Both the position numbers and the translations under genes were made by a program. A stretch of DNA of 64,000 nucleotides from Fuscovulum ytuae (GTDB lineage: Bacteria > Pseudomonadota > Alphaproteobacteria > Rhodobacterales > Rhodobacteraceae), in NCBI RefSeq assembly GCF_029953595.1, contig NZ_CP124537.1, positions 1 to 64,000 on the forward strand, in the 5' to 3' direction. A model generated the notes under the pieces. It ran no database searches. It saw nothing but the letters and a program-made list of their open reading frames with translations, and was not told the DNA's origin. Positions 7,619-15,797 of the stretch are shown here, piece by piece (the first letter of the stretch is position 1; each line of letters starts with the position of its first letter).

Positions 7619-9655
7619 CTACATGTGGTCACGCGCTATCCTTTCCTTCCACTCGCGGAAAAAAACTTCTGTCCCATTTTCGGTGATGCGAAGGCACATG
7701 TTGATGATGAAATCGGTGGCATCGCAGGTCAGGCTGCCTTCGCTTTCATGGCGGATTGTGCTGTCTGGTCGGGTGATTTCGACCGAGTATCGCGTTTCGC
7801 ATGTCGCGCTGAGGGGATCTCCATCGGTGATGCGATAGCGGACAAGACCGGTTCCGCGATGGGTCTGGCCTATCGCTGGCATTTCCGTCGCGTAGGTCCA
7901 GCGGGGGAAATCGACAACGGATTCACCCGTCAGCAGATCACGATGGATACTGCGGCGGATCACGGGATGGGAGGGATCGATCGCCAAATCATGTTGGGGG
8001 TCGCTATCCGCCTGTTCGGCCCGAGGGAATGGACGCAAAGTAGCATCCTCTGGGCGGGGGGGACGGATGGGCAGAACAAGCGCACTGACGCCTTTATGAA
8101 CCGTCACTTTGGCCAACTCTGGTGAAGGCCATGCGATGGGCCAATAGGCCGTGGAAATCGATACTGCGATGCGGTGGCCCGCCGGGAAGCGGTGGCCGAT
8201 ATCATCAAGGTCCACTGTGGCAGTCGTTACCTCTCCGGGGATTAGGGCCTGCGGATTGCCATGACCGAAGCGGTGACAAAGGTTCAGATGCCCAATCGCA
8301 ACGCGGGTTGATGCCCCACTCGGTGCCACGTCATTGACCCGGACCGACACAAGGGCCTGTGGCTTGTCGCAGGAAAAGGTAAGGTGAAGCTGCGGCGCAC
8401 CGAGTATGTCCGTATCTTCAAGCAACGGATCGGTCACGAAAACAAGCGATCCACCGTCATCTTCACGCTGATCGGGGGCCCATTCGGCATCGTCACCATA
8501 GCGTCCCACCTCGCCCGCCGCGAGCCCGACCCAGAGGGGCGAGCAGATGGGGGCGACCCCCTGCCCTGCTGCGCCAAGACGGTTGTTGTCACCCAGTGGC
8601 ATCCTTTTCTGTTCGATCCGGGGCGAGGGCCATTGATCCTCTGACACCCAACGGCCGGGACGTTCAGTATAGCATGTCTTGGGCGGCACAGAGTCCTGTA
8701 CCCATGCGCGTAATAGGGGTTCGTCCATGATCCCCGTCTCGCGTCCTTTCAACCAATGGTCGCACCAGCGCAGCACCTCTTGCAGCCAGCCGATAGCAGG
8801 TTCCACTGTCACATCATGCGGGTAGGAATGCGCCCAAGGCCCGATCAATCCGCGCCGAGGGACAGAGAGACCCGCCAAAAGGCGCGGTACGGATTCGGAG
8901 TAGTTATCGGCCCAACCCGAAACGGCGTAGACAGGAACGGTGATCCGGCTGAAATCTTCGCAAACCGATCCTTGCTGCCAATACGCATCGCGCGATTGAT
9001 GCTGCAACCATGTCAGAATCCACGGCTCGTTCGCCTGCATCCGGGCCAGCCACATGTCGCGCCACTGATCCCCTACGATCGCAGGGTCAGGCGGAAGATC
9101 CTGATGGGCGAACATGGTGGAGGACCAGTCAAAATTGTCTTTCGACAAGCAACCGCCAACCCAGTGAATATCTGTGACATAGCGGTCGTCGGTCGACCCA
9201 ACGGTGATGATGGTCTTCAGCGCGGGCGGCTGGCGGGCCGCGATTTGCAAGCCGTTGAACCCGCCCCAGCTTATGCCGATCATCGCCACTTGGCCATCGC
9301 ACCAATCTTGCCGTGACAGCCAGTCGATGGCAGCGACCCCATCTTCTTGTTCCTGAACCGTATATTCGTCGTCGATGATGCCTTCACTGTCGCCTGTTCC
9401 ACGAATGTCCAACCGAAGGCAGGCATAGCCGTGCCGCGCTAGATAGCGGTGCATCTTTTCGTCCCGGGCGCGTGTCCCGTCACGCTTGCGATAAGGCAGG
9501 TATTCAAGGATCAGCGGCACCCGCCCTGCCCCTTCTGGCAGCCAAAGCCGCCCGGCAAGACGGACACCATCAGGCATGGGAACCCAGATGTTTTCGATCT
9601 CCCTCAAACCAAAGGGAAATTCGGTTCTGACGACTGCGCCCCTGCCCTTCGCCAT
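7619..9655 (-). CDS. CocE/NonD family serine hydrolase (peptidase S15-like)
   Basis: Large alpha/beta hydrolase of 678 residues. The nucleophile motif GISWGG puts the serine at 129; Asp250 (GWADNY) and His276 (GPWAHSYPHD) fit the remaining triad, the same order as in cocaine esterase and X-Pro dipeptidyl peptidase relatives. The C-terminal half is the jelly-roll X-Pro_dipeptidyl-type domain. Such enzymes split esters or amides of small acyl groups. No signal peptide is visible, so it acts in the cytoplasm, probably on the imported substrate. Its ATG shares one base with the stop of the MttB-like gene, so the three enzymes are translationally linked. Confidence 0.88.
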   Translation of the reverse strand: MAKGRGAVVRTEFPFGLREIENIWVPMPDGVRLAGRLWLPEGAGRVPLILEYLPYRKRDGTRARDEKMHRYLARHGYACLRLDIRGTGDSEGIIDDEYTVQEQEDGVAAIDWLSRQDWCDGQVAMIGISWGGFNGLQIAARQPPALKTIITVGSTDDRYVTDIHWVGGCLSKDNFDWSSTMFAHQDLPPDPAIVGDQWRDMWLARMQANEPWILTWLQHQSRDAYWQQGSVCEDFSRITVPVYAVSGWADNYSESVPRLLAGLSVPRRGLIGPWAHSYPHDVTVEPAIGWLQEVLRWCDHWLKGRETGIMDEPLLRAWVQDSVPPKTCYTERPGRWVSEDQWPSPRIEQKRMPLGDNNRLGAAGQGVAPICSPLWVGLAAGEVGRYGDDAEWAPDQREDDGGSLVFVTDPLLEDTDILGAPQLHLTFSCDKPQALVSVRVNDVAPSGASTRVAIGHLNLCHRFGHGNPQALIPGEVTTATVDLDDIGHRFPAGHRIAVSISTAYWPIAWPSPELAKVTVHKGVSALVLPIRPPRPEDATLRPFPRAEQADSDPQHDLAIDPSHPVIRRSIHRDLLTGESVVDFPRWTYATEMPAIGQTHRGTGLVRYRITDGDPLSATCETRYSVEITRPDSTIRHESEGSLTCDATDFIINMCLRITENGTEVFFREWKERIARDHM

Positions 9656-11178
9656 CAGTTCATCGGTGCCCCGCCTTCGGCCTTGCGCCGTGCGACATAG
9701 GCAGAAAGCGCCTCGTCTATACCCGGATCAAGGGGTGGATCTTCGGCCTGTGCCAGTAGTTCTTTCCAGACCCTATTGGCGCGCGCTGCAGCATCGATCC
9801 CGCCGCGCTGCAGCCACGTCGGATAGTTGTCCCAGTTCGACAGCATAGGCGCGTGGAATGCGTGTTCATAGCGTTCCATCGTATGGGCGGTGCCAAAGAA
9901 ATGCCCACCTGCGCCTGCCTCCCGGATAGCGTCCAAGGCAAGATCCGCTGCTGTGGTTGCCAAGGGCTCGGACCAAGCATCCATCATCTGCAACATCTCG
10001 GCATCAAGAATAAGCTTTTCGAAACTTGCCGTCAGGCCGCCATGCAGCCAGCCCGCCGCATGTTCCAGAAGATGCGCCCCCCCAGTCAGCGCGCCCCAAA
10101 GCGCCATCTGCGATTCATAGGCTGCTTGTGCATCCACGGCATTCGCGGCGGTTACGTTGGATGATCGGAACGGCACGCCAATATGGCGGGCAAGTTGGCC
10201 GGAGGCTTGCGCCGCCTTGGCATATTCGGGCGTCCCAAAGGCAGGCGAACCCGATCGCATATCCACGTTGGAGGTAAATCCGCCATACATGACCGGGACA
10301 CCGGGACGCACGATCTGTGTCAGCACGATACCGGCCATCGCCTCGGCATGTTGTAGGACCAAGGCCCCCGCGAGGGTGACAGGCGCCATAGCCCCGGCCA
10401 GCGTAAAGGGAGTGATGACGTTGACCTGCCCGTATTCGGCCAGCGCGATCAGGCCTTCGGCCATGGGTATATCAAGTTGCAGGGGGGAATTGGTGTTGAT
10501 GATGCCCAGCAGCACCGGCCGATCCCGCAACCCTTCCGGCGCGACACCCAGCATGATCGCCGCCATCTCGATTCCGTCCATGGTGCGGGCATGGCCAAGT
10601 GTTTGGGTCTGCCAGCTTTTGTCCAGATGGCGGATCTGGGCATGGTAGATATCAAGGTGGCGCGTGCTTGCAGGCAGGTCGAGCGGTTCGAAGGGGCCGC
10701 CACCTTCCTGATGGATCACGTTTAGGCCCTGCACCAAACGCAGGAAATCGCACATCTCGGCAAAGGTGCCGTCACGACGGCCCTTATCGTTGCACATCAC
10801 ATAGGCCGGACCGCCAACCGAGGCATAAACACAAACTGCACCGCCGATCCGCAAGGATTTTGCGGGATTTCGTGCACCCAGGGTGAAACTGTCAGGGATG
10901 GTTTTCAGGCGTTCCTCAACCAATCCGGGGTCGAGACGGACGGTATCGCCTTCTACCCGCGCGCCAGCCTTGGCAAAGAGGTCGCGCGCCGGGGGGTGCA
11001 GGACACGCATCCCCTGTTGTGCCAGCACGTCAAGGGCAGCATGGTGAATCGCCTCCACCTGGTCGTCCGAGATCACGCACAGCCAAGGAGTCCGCCGGTC
11101 AATCTGACCAAAAGGCCGCTGCGGCACCCCGCCCGAGGAGCGGCCAGCCTGCCGACGGCGCCCCTCAATCCGTGTCAT
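9655..11178 (-). CDS. trimethylamine methyltransferase (MttB) family protein, non-pyrrolysine type
   Basis: Protein of 507 residues with typical MttB-superfamily stretches such as YASVGGPAYVMCND, GIINTNSPLQLD and the C-terminal ERYEHAFHAPMLSNWDNYPTW. The frame is continuous with no internal amber codon, so it belongs to the non-pyrrolysine branch, whose studied members demethylate glycine betaine, proline betaine, carnitine or related quaternary amines and pass the methyl group to a corrinoid protein. No corrinoid protein is encoded here, so the methyl acceptor is unknown. It overlaps the flavoprotein gene by 4 bp. Substrate is inferred only as a methylated amine. Confidence 0.9.
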   Translation of the reverse strand: MTRIEGRRRQAGRSSGGVPQRPFGQIDRRTPWLCVISDDQVEAIHHAALDVLAQQGMRVLHPPARDLFAKAGARVEGDTVRLDPGLVEERLKTIPDSFTLGARNPAKSLRIGGAVCVYASVGGPAYVMCNDKGRRDGTFAEMCDFLRLVQGLNVIHQEGGGPFEPLDLPASTRHLDIYHAQIRHLDKSWQTQTLGHARTMDGIEMAAIMLGVAPEGLRDRPVLLGIINTNSPLQLDIPMAEGLIALAEYGQVNVITPFTLAGAMAPVTLAGALVLQHAEAMAGIVLTQIVRPGVPVMYGGFTSNVDMRSGSPAFGTPEYAKAAQASGQLARHIGVPFRSSNVTAANAVDAQAAYESQMALWGALTGGAHLLEHAAGWLHGGLTASFEKLILDAEMLQMMDAWSEPLATTAADLALDAIREAGAGGHFFGTAHTMERYEHAFHAPMLSNWDNYPTWLQRGGIDAAARANRVWKELLAQAEDPPLDPGIDEALSAYVARRKAEGGAPMN

Positions 11179-13250
11179 TCGGTGGCCTCCGGCAGGTGAA
11201 AGTCGCGGGGCGCAAAGGGGGCATCACGACGGGGTTGGGTTTGTGCCAATGGCAGGCCGAGTTCACGGGCCGTCTTGTGTCCCTGATAGACGGCGTGAAC
11301 GATGGCTCCCGGCGCATTGGCATCGCCCGTCAGGTGAAGTGAACCGGGTTTGGCATCGCCCGAAATGCTGTCATACAAGGCGCTGCCACCCTGCCGGTAC
11401 CCCACGATGACAAGGGAACGGGCCGCGATGCGGCGGTCTTCGCCGCTGAATATCTGCGACAGAAGAAGGGTTTCACCGTCAAAGCCTGTGACCACCTCTG
11501 AGGTGCGCAGGGCGATGTTTTTCTTGGCGAAAGACTGGTGGACGAGGGGCTGTTCGTTGGTCATGAAGCCCCAAGCGGCGGCTGTGTCCGCGGTGGTGAT
11601 ATAAGTCACCACCCTGCCCTGCCCTGCCAGATGTTCGGCAATCGCTGATCCCAGATAGTAGTTGTCATAGTCAAACACCGCGACGGGGCCTTCGGGAACA
11701 AGCCCGGCTGCGATGTCGTCCGGCGTGTATACGCGGGGTGCATCAATCGGACCCGAAGGCAGCTCATTCGCCCCGCAGAGATACGGTAGCCAGCGCGCGC
11801 CAGTTGCGATGACTGTGTGATCAGCCCCGAAGTCGCGCACATCCTGCGCCGAAAGATCGCTTTCAGGATAGAGCGTCACGTTCGGCATCTTTTGCAACTG
11901 GCCCATGCGGTAGTCGACCACGCGGTGCCATTGGTTCAAGCCCGGCAGTCGGCTTTCCCAGCGCAGGCGACCGCCGAAGTCGCGCGCCTTGTCGGCCAGC
12001 GCCACATCATGGCCCCGCCGGGCCAAGGTCAGCGCCGCCTCAAGCCCTGCGGGCCCGGCACCGACCACAAGAACCTGACCCTTGCCGTCGCGACGCACGA
12101 TTTCGGGATGCCAGCCGCGCCGCCATTCTTCGCCCGCGGTGGGGTTTTGGGTGCAGCGGACCCAGACACCGTCATGCCAGCTTGAGATGCAGAGATTGCA
12201 GCCTATGCATTCGCGGATGTCCTCCACCCGGCCTTCTTCGATTTTCTTGGGAAGGAACGGGTCGGCGATGGAGGGTCGTGCGCCGCCGATCAGATCGAGC
12301 ACCCCCCGTTTGACCATCGACACCATCGTGTCAGGGCTGGTGAACCGCCCTACGCCCACGACGGGCTTGTCGGTGATCGTCTTGAGGAAATCGACCACGG
12401 GTTCATGGCTGCCCTCGGGTGTGTAGCGGCTGGCGGCGCAGTCGGTGGCGGAATAGTCCATCTTTACGTCGAACAGATCGGGCGCGTCCTTAAGATGGCC
12501 GATCACCTCATGCGCCTCGGACGGGGCGATATCAGAGGGGCGCGCGCGGAGTTCCTGCATCGAGATCCGCAAGGCAACAGCGCAGCGGCCATGCGTCGCT
12601 TCGCGCACGGCGTCAATCAACTGTTCGACCAGACGCACGCGGTTGCGGACTGACCCACCATAGTCATCCGTGCGGTGATTGTAGTCGGACAGCAGGAATT
12701 GATACGGCAAATATCCCATGCCCGCATAGACATACAGGATGTCAAACCCCGCGCGTTCAGCCATAACGGCCGCTTCGGCGTGCCAGCGGATCAGGTCGCG
12801 GATATCCTGTGCATCCATCACCTTTGGCCGGGCTGAGGACATGAAACCCACATGTGTGGCCATCCACGGTATTCCCGACGGGGAAAGGGGTGCGTGGCGG
12901 GTGGTGCGGTTCACGGCGGCCGCGCCACCATGCCAGAGTTCGATGGCGGCCAGTGCGCCATGACGATGAGCGGCCTCTGTCATCAGTGCGTGGGATCGCA
13001 AGTCCGCCTCATCCCAAAGCGTGGCACAGGGGAAAGGGCTGTCATCTGATGTGGGGTGGATGGAACAGGCCCCAGTGGACACGACTGCCCAGCCACCCTC
13101 GGCCTTTGTTTCGCGGAAAGCCGCGCGAACATGTGGCGCGGCGTTCGTCATGCCAGAAGCGTGCGGGACCTGAAAAAAACGATTTCGTACGACCTTTGGG
13201 CCGATTTTCACTGGTTGGAACAGGATATCAAAGCGCGGGTCGCGGGGCAT
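11175..13250 (-). CDS. trimethylamine dehydrogenase-like iron-sulfur flavoprotein (old yellow enzyme family)
   Basis: Protein of 691 residues with three parts: an FMN-binding TIM barrel (YNHRTDDYGGS near 190-200, GGARPSIADPFLP near 322-334), a 4Fe-4S site formed by Cys348, Cys351, Cys354 and Cys366, and a C-terminal nucleotide-binding region (VLVVGAGPAGLEAA from about 394). This architecture is shared by trimethylamine and dimethylamine dehydrogenases, dimethylglycine-type demethylases and 2,4-dienoyl-CoA reductase; the RECIGCNLCIS stretch is closest to the methylamine branch. It is the first gene of the operon, preceded by a good sigma70-type promoter. The likely role is oxidative N-demethylation with electrons going to an electron-transfer flavoprotein. 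Confidence 0.88.
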   Translation of the reverse strand: MPRDPRFDILFQPVKIGPKVVRNRFFQVPHASGMTNAAPHVRAAFRETKAEGGWAVVSTGACSIHPTSDDSPFPCATLWDEADLRSHALMTEAAHRHGALAAIELWHGGAAAVNRTTRHAPLSPSGIPWMATHVGFMSSARPKVMDAQDIRDLIRWHAEAAVMAERAGFDILYVYAGMGYLPYQFLLSDYNHRTDDYGGSVRNRVRLVEQLIDAVREATHGRCAVALRISMQELRARPSDIAPSEAHEVIGHLKDAPDLFDVKMDYSATDCAASRYTPEGSHEPVVDFLKTITDKPVVGVGRFTSPDTMVSMVKRGVLDLIGGARPSIADPFLPKKIEEGRVEDIRECIGCNLCISSWHDGVWVRCTQNPTAGEEWRRGWHPEIVRRDGKGQVLVVGAGPAGLEAALTLARRGHDVALADKARDFGGRLRWESRLPGLNQWHRVVDYRMGQLQKMPNVTLYPESDLSAQDVRDFGADHTVIATGARWLPYLCGANELPSGPIDAPRVYTPDDIAAGLVPEGPVAVFDYDNYYLGSAIAEHLAGQGRVVTYITTADTAAAWGFMTNEQPLVHQSFAKKNIALRTSEVVTGFDGETLLLSQIFSGEDRRIAARSLVIVGYRQGGSALYDSISGDAKPGSLHLTGDANAPGAIVHAVYQGHKTARELGLPLAQTQPRRDAPFAPRDFHLPEATE

Positions 13251-13287
13251 TCTGCCCTCCTGTGTCGATTCCTTACTGAACGACCGT

Positions 13288-13315
13288 ATAGTATCAGCGT
13301 GCTGCCTTCTGGCAA
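13288..13315 (-). promoter_or_regulatory. predicted sigma70-type promoter of the flavoprotein/MttB/ABC operon
   Basis: Read on the minus strand there is TTGCCA (-35, 13310-13315), a 16-base spacer and TACTAT (-10, 13288-13293), ending 37 bp before the ATG at 13250. The -35 box lies in a small inverted repeat, TGCC-AGAA-GGCA, that could be a repressor site. Confidence 0.6.
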
Positions 13316-13332
13316 CATAATCCTTACCAGGC

Positions 13333-14025
13333 TTACTCGGCGCTAACTTTGACGATGCGGATGGACCCGTCCTGTTGTCGCGCTGCGGCGAGGAGGCGGA
13401 TGAGATGATGGGTGGTTACATAGGCCGCGTGAAAGCGGGATGGAGCGGCGAGTTCGAGGCAGCCGCCCGCGAAACCGACCTGCGCCAATTGCCGAAACCA
13501 CATGTTGAAGGCTGCGGGATCTTCGGCTGCAAGGCGGGATTGAATGCGTTCCCAGACGGTTGCATCTTCGGGGAGGGTGGCAGGAGCATTACCAGGAAAT
13601 GCCACGACATTAGGGGCAGGTTGGTCGCTGACCGACTGGGGACCCGCCATTCTGTCCACAAAATCAGGGCCGACGGCATCCCAGTCGGGCCGGGTGCTGG
13701 CAAGGATTGCACCAAGGTCTAGCCCATGGATCGCCACCCTTCCCCGGACCGCGGCGCGCTTTTGCACAAGCCAGCCAAGCGCGCGAAGCTTTGCCATTTC
13801 GCGCTTCACGGTGCGTTCGTCCACAGACCACAGGGCTGCGAGTTCGCGTTGGCCGATCGAAAGCTCATCTGTCTGCCAGTTGTAGCGGGCGACTATGGCT
13901 GTGATGAAGCGCAGCACGAGGCGTTGAAAATGCTTGTCCCCACGGCAAGCATGAACGCCAAGCGCGGTGATCAGATCGTATTTGCGAGAGGCCGCCTGTC
14001 TGCCGACAGGCCGGACGATCTGCAT
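13333..14025 (-). CDS. plasmid replication initiator with DnaA N-terminal-like domain
   Basis: Protein of 230 residues. Residues about 55-100 form a winged helix (WSVDERTVKREMAKLRALGW then RGRVAIHGL), a DNA-binding module. Residues about 155-210 match domain I of DnaA: W158 and the run AFNMWFRQL, then CLELAAPSRFHAAYV. The AAA+ and domain IV parts of chromosomal DnaA are absent. This is the hallmark of the DnaA-like plasmid replicon type of Rhodobacterales, in which the initiator sits next to a parAB pair, as here. It is transcribed away from parA; AGGAG nine bases before ATG supports the start. Confidence 0.82.
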   Translation of the reverse strand: MQIVRPVGRQAASRKYDLITALGVHACRGDKHFQRLVLRFITAIVARYNWQTDELSIGQRELAALWSVDERTVKREMAKLRALGWLVQKRAAVRGRVAIHGLDLGAILASTRPDWDAVGPDFVDRMAGPQSVSDQPAPNVVAFPGNAPATLPEDATVWERIQSRLAAEDPAAFNMWFRQLAQVGFAGGCLELAAPSRFHAAYVTTHHLIRLLAAARQQDGSIRIVKVSAE

Positions 14026-14230
14026 CCCTGTTGCTCCTGTTTCGCCGGGATCATCTGCCCCGGTTATTCCTCTGCCCAGCCTGCAACCCGTTTCCCGGTG
14101 TTCTTTCGGACTGTGGGCTGATTTGCGTCCTGTTTGTCGATTCTGTCAAGCGAAAGCGCAAAAGCCGGGGCTTTCGCCCAACCTCGGATCGAAAGAATCA
14201 GGTACAATTGGTAATGGGGGACGGTGAGAG

Positions 14231-14261
14231 TGTCACCCCATCCAGCAAAGATGTCACCCCA
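14231..14261 (+). repeat. direct repeat pair TGTCACCCCA, iteron-like
   Basis: TGTCACCCCA occurs at 14231-14240 and 14252-14261, so the copies start 21 bp apart, two helical turns. A related TGTCCCCCCAAT begins at 14284, three turns further on. Same-face spacing suggests an initiator or ParB binding array. Confidence 0.5.
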
Positions 14262-14403
14262 ATTGGCGGTAGGGGCATTTGTCTGTCCCCCCAATATGAG
14301 GTGGGTTCAGACGGTGTTTGCGGCCCTTTCCGCCGAATCGGTCTGATCCTCTTTATCCTTTGGCTTGCAGGGGGTTCAGCTCCTTGCCCTGTCGCAGACG
14401 CCG

Positions 14404-14464
14404 TTTCGTGAAAGGAGGATAATCACGTTTGCGCAGAACGCAAATTCAACGTAATTTCGTGATT
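14404..14464 (+). promoter_or_regulatory. nested inverted repeats upstream of parA, likely operator or partition site
   Basis: AATCACG (14421-14427) pairs with CGTGATT (14458-14464). Inside it lies TTTGCG (14428-14433), CAGAA, CGCAAA (14439-14444). TTTCGTGA also occurs as a direct repeat at 14404 and 14455. ParA proteins with an N-terminal DNA-binding domain commonly repress their own promoter through such sites. Confidence 0.5.
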
Positions 14465-14489
14465 GGCAGGAATTAACAATGAGGCGCCC

Positions 14490-15797
14490 ATGTTCACCCA
14501 TCGCGATTTGCAGGAGTTGCGTGACACATCGTTGAAGATGCAGGGCTGGATCAGGAAGCAGACCTTTTCCCCGCAGATGGAAAAGACGCTGCGGCGGTTT
14601 TCCAGTTGGGAAGTGTCGGAACTGATCTTGAAGGTGAACCAGTCCACTTTTCGGGGGCGTCTGGCGACCGACCCCTCTCTCCCTGACGGCGAGGTGGAGG
14701 AGGATGGGCGGCAGCGATGGTTCAGTCTGGACGAAATCAACGAGATGCGACGGAAGATGAAGGTCAACCGCAAGCCGATGACGCCGCATCGTCCGGCAGG
14801 GAAACGTGCGATCCGGGTGGCAGTGGCCAATTTCAAAGGCGGTGCCGGAAAGTCGACGGTGGCGCTGCATTTCGCCCATGCGGCGGCGTTGGACGGGTAT
14901 CGCGTGCTGTGCGTGGATTTCGACCCGCAGGCAACGTTGAGCCATTCGATGGGTCTTTCCGATGTGAATGAGGAGCATACCGTTTGGGGGATCATGGCGC
15001 GCGATCTGGTGCGCGAGACGGAACGGATGAACCGCGCCGCCCAAGGCGCGGAAAGCGGGACCGCCCTGCCCCGCCGCAAGCTGCCCGCCAGCATCACCGA
15101 CATGGGGCTTGGCGATCTGCGGGCCACCGATTTCATCAAACCGACCTGCTGGAGTACGATCGACCTTGTGCCGTCCTGTGCCAATGCGGCCTTCGTGGAA
15201 TTCGCGAGCGCGCAATATCGGCACATGAATCCCGACTGGTCGTTCTTTGCCGCCGTGTCGCGGTGGTTGGATCAGTTGCCAGATGATGCCTATGACATGA
15301 TCATCTTCGATTGCCCGCCCGCCATTGGGTATCAGTCGATGAATGCGGTCTTTGCGGCGGATGTTTTGTATATCCCGTCTGGCCCCGGCTATTGGGAATA
15401 TGACAGCACGACATCCTTTATCGGCCAGTTGGCCGAGGCCTTGGAGGATCTTTCGGCTGGGTTCGAAGGCCATTTCCCCGCGGGGAAGATGCCGTTGCCC
15501 AAGGCGTTTCTGGATATCCGGTTCCTATTGACGCGATATGAGCCGGGGAATGATCTCCACCGGGCAATGTATGATGCGTTCCGCAAGGTGTTTGGAGATC
15601 GGGTCACGGCGAACCCGATCGAACATACGCGGGCGGTGGAGCAGTCGGGGCGGTTCCTCGCCTCGATCTACGAGATCGATTATCGCGACATGACGCGTGA
15701 GACGTGGCGGCGTGCGCGGACAACATTCGACAAGGCCTATGAGGAATTTCGCGGCAATGTCTGTGCCGCATGGGACCGGCTGGAGGAACGCGCATGA
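14490..15797 (+). CDS. parA: plasmid partitioning ATPase ParA (type Ia)
   Basis: Protein of 435 residues. An N-terminal domain of about 100 residues (with the stretch STFRGRLATDPSLP typical of plasmid ParA/RepA) precedes the deviant Walker A box KGGAGKST at 116-123; VDFDPQAT and IFDCPPAIG are the following ParA motifs. It forms dynamic ATP-dependent assemblies that position plasmid copies with ParB and parS. ATG 14490 has a GAGG eight bases upstream; an in-frame TTG at 14463 is less likely. The coding sequence contains one of the three candidate parS palindromes. Confidence 0.93.
   Translation: MFTHRDLQELRDTSLKMQGWIRKQTFSPQMEKTLRRFSSWEVSELILKVNQSTFRGRLATDPSLPDGEVEEDGRQRWFSLDEINEMRRKMKVNRKPMTPHRPAGKRAIRVAVANFKGGAGKSTVALHFAHAAALDGYRVLCVDFDPQATLSHSMGLSDVNEEHTVWGIMARDLVRETERMNRAAQGAESGTALPRRKLPASITDMGLGDLRATDFIKPTCWSTIDLVPSCANAAFVEFASAQYRHMNPDWSFFAAVSRWLDQLPDDAYDMIIFDCPPAIGYQSMNAVFAADVLYIPSGPGYWEYDSTTSFIGQLAEALEDLSAGFEGHFPAGKMPLPKAFLDIRFLLTRYEPGNDLHRAMYDAFRKVFGDRVTANPIEHTRAVEQSGRFLASIYEIDYRDMTRETWRRARTTFDKAYEEFRGNVCAAWDRLEERA
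15472..15487. repeat. palindrome ATTTCCCCGCGGGGAA, candidate parS copy 1 (inside parA)
   Basis: Sixteen bases identical to copies at 17020 and 17825; the 14-bp core TTCCCCGCGGGGAA is a perfect palindrome. It falls in parA codons for GHFPAGK, yet the identical string recurs in non-coding DNA and in the recombinase gene in unrelated reading contexts, so coding constraint does not explain it. Confidence 0.55.

Larger units (their letters stand above)
14026..14489. other. intergenic region between initiator and parA, candidate replication origin
   Basis: A 464-bp stretch without a convincing gene, and the only gap over 300 bp in the window. It holds the divergent leaders, a pair of 10-bp direct repeats at 14231-14261 with an imperfect third copy at 14284, and nested inverted repeats at 14404-14464 just before parA. 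It is somewhat less GC-rich than the flanking genes. No full 9-mer DnaA box could be found by eye. Function as origin is inferred from position. Confidence 0.45.

Noticed and set aside
9655-11178. pyrrolysine-containing MttB
   Set aside because: The frame is continuous without an internal amber codon, so it belongs to the non-pyrrolysine branch.
13992-14010. inverted repeat GCCTGTC/GACAGGC near the initiator start
   Set aside because: It lies within coding sequence for GRQAA and a single short dyad there is explained by codon choice; no further evidence of an operator.
14064-14294. 76-codon minus-strand frame in the initiator-parA gap
   Set aside because: No ribosome site or homology; its apparent repeats reflect the direct repeats of the DNA.
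14350-14363. possible DnaA box in TTTATCCTTT
   Set aside because: Differs from the 9-mer consensus at several positions, so I cannot support it.
14376-15473. 365-codon minus-strand frame opposite parA
   Set aside because: Basic, low-complexity translation without domains; parA is clear on the other strand.
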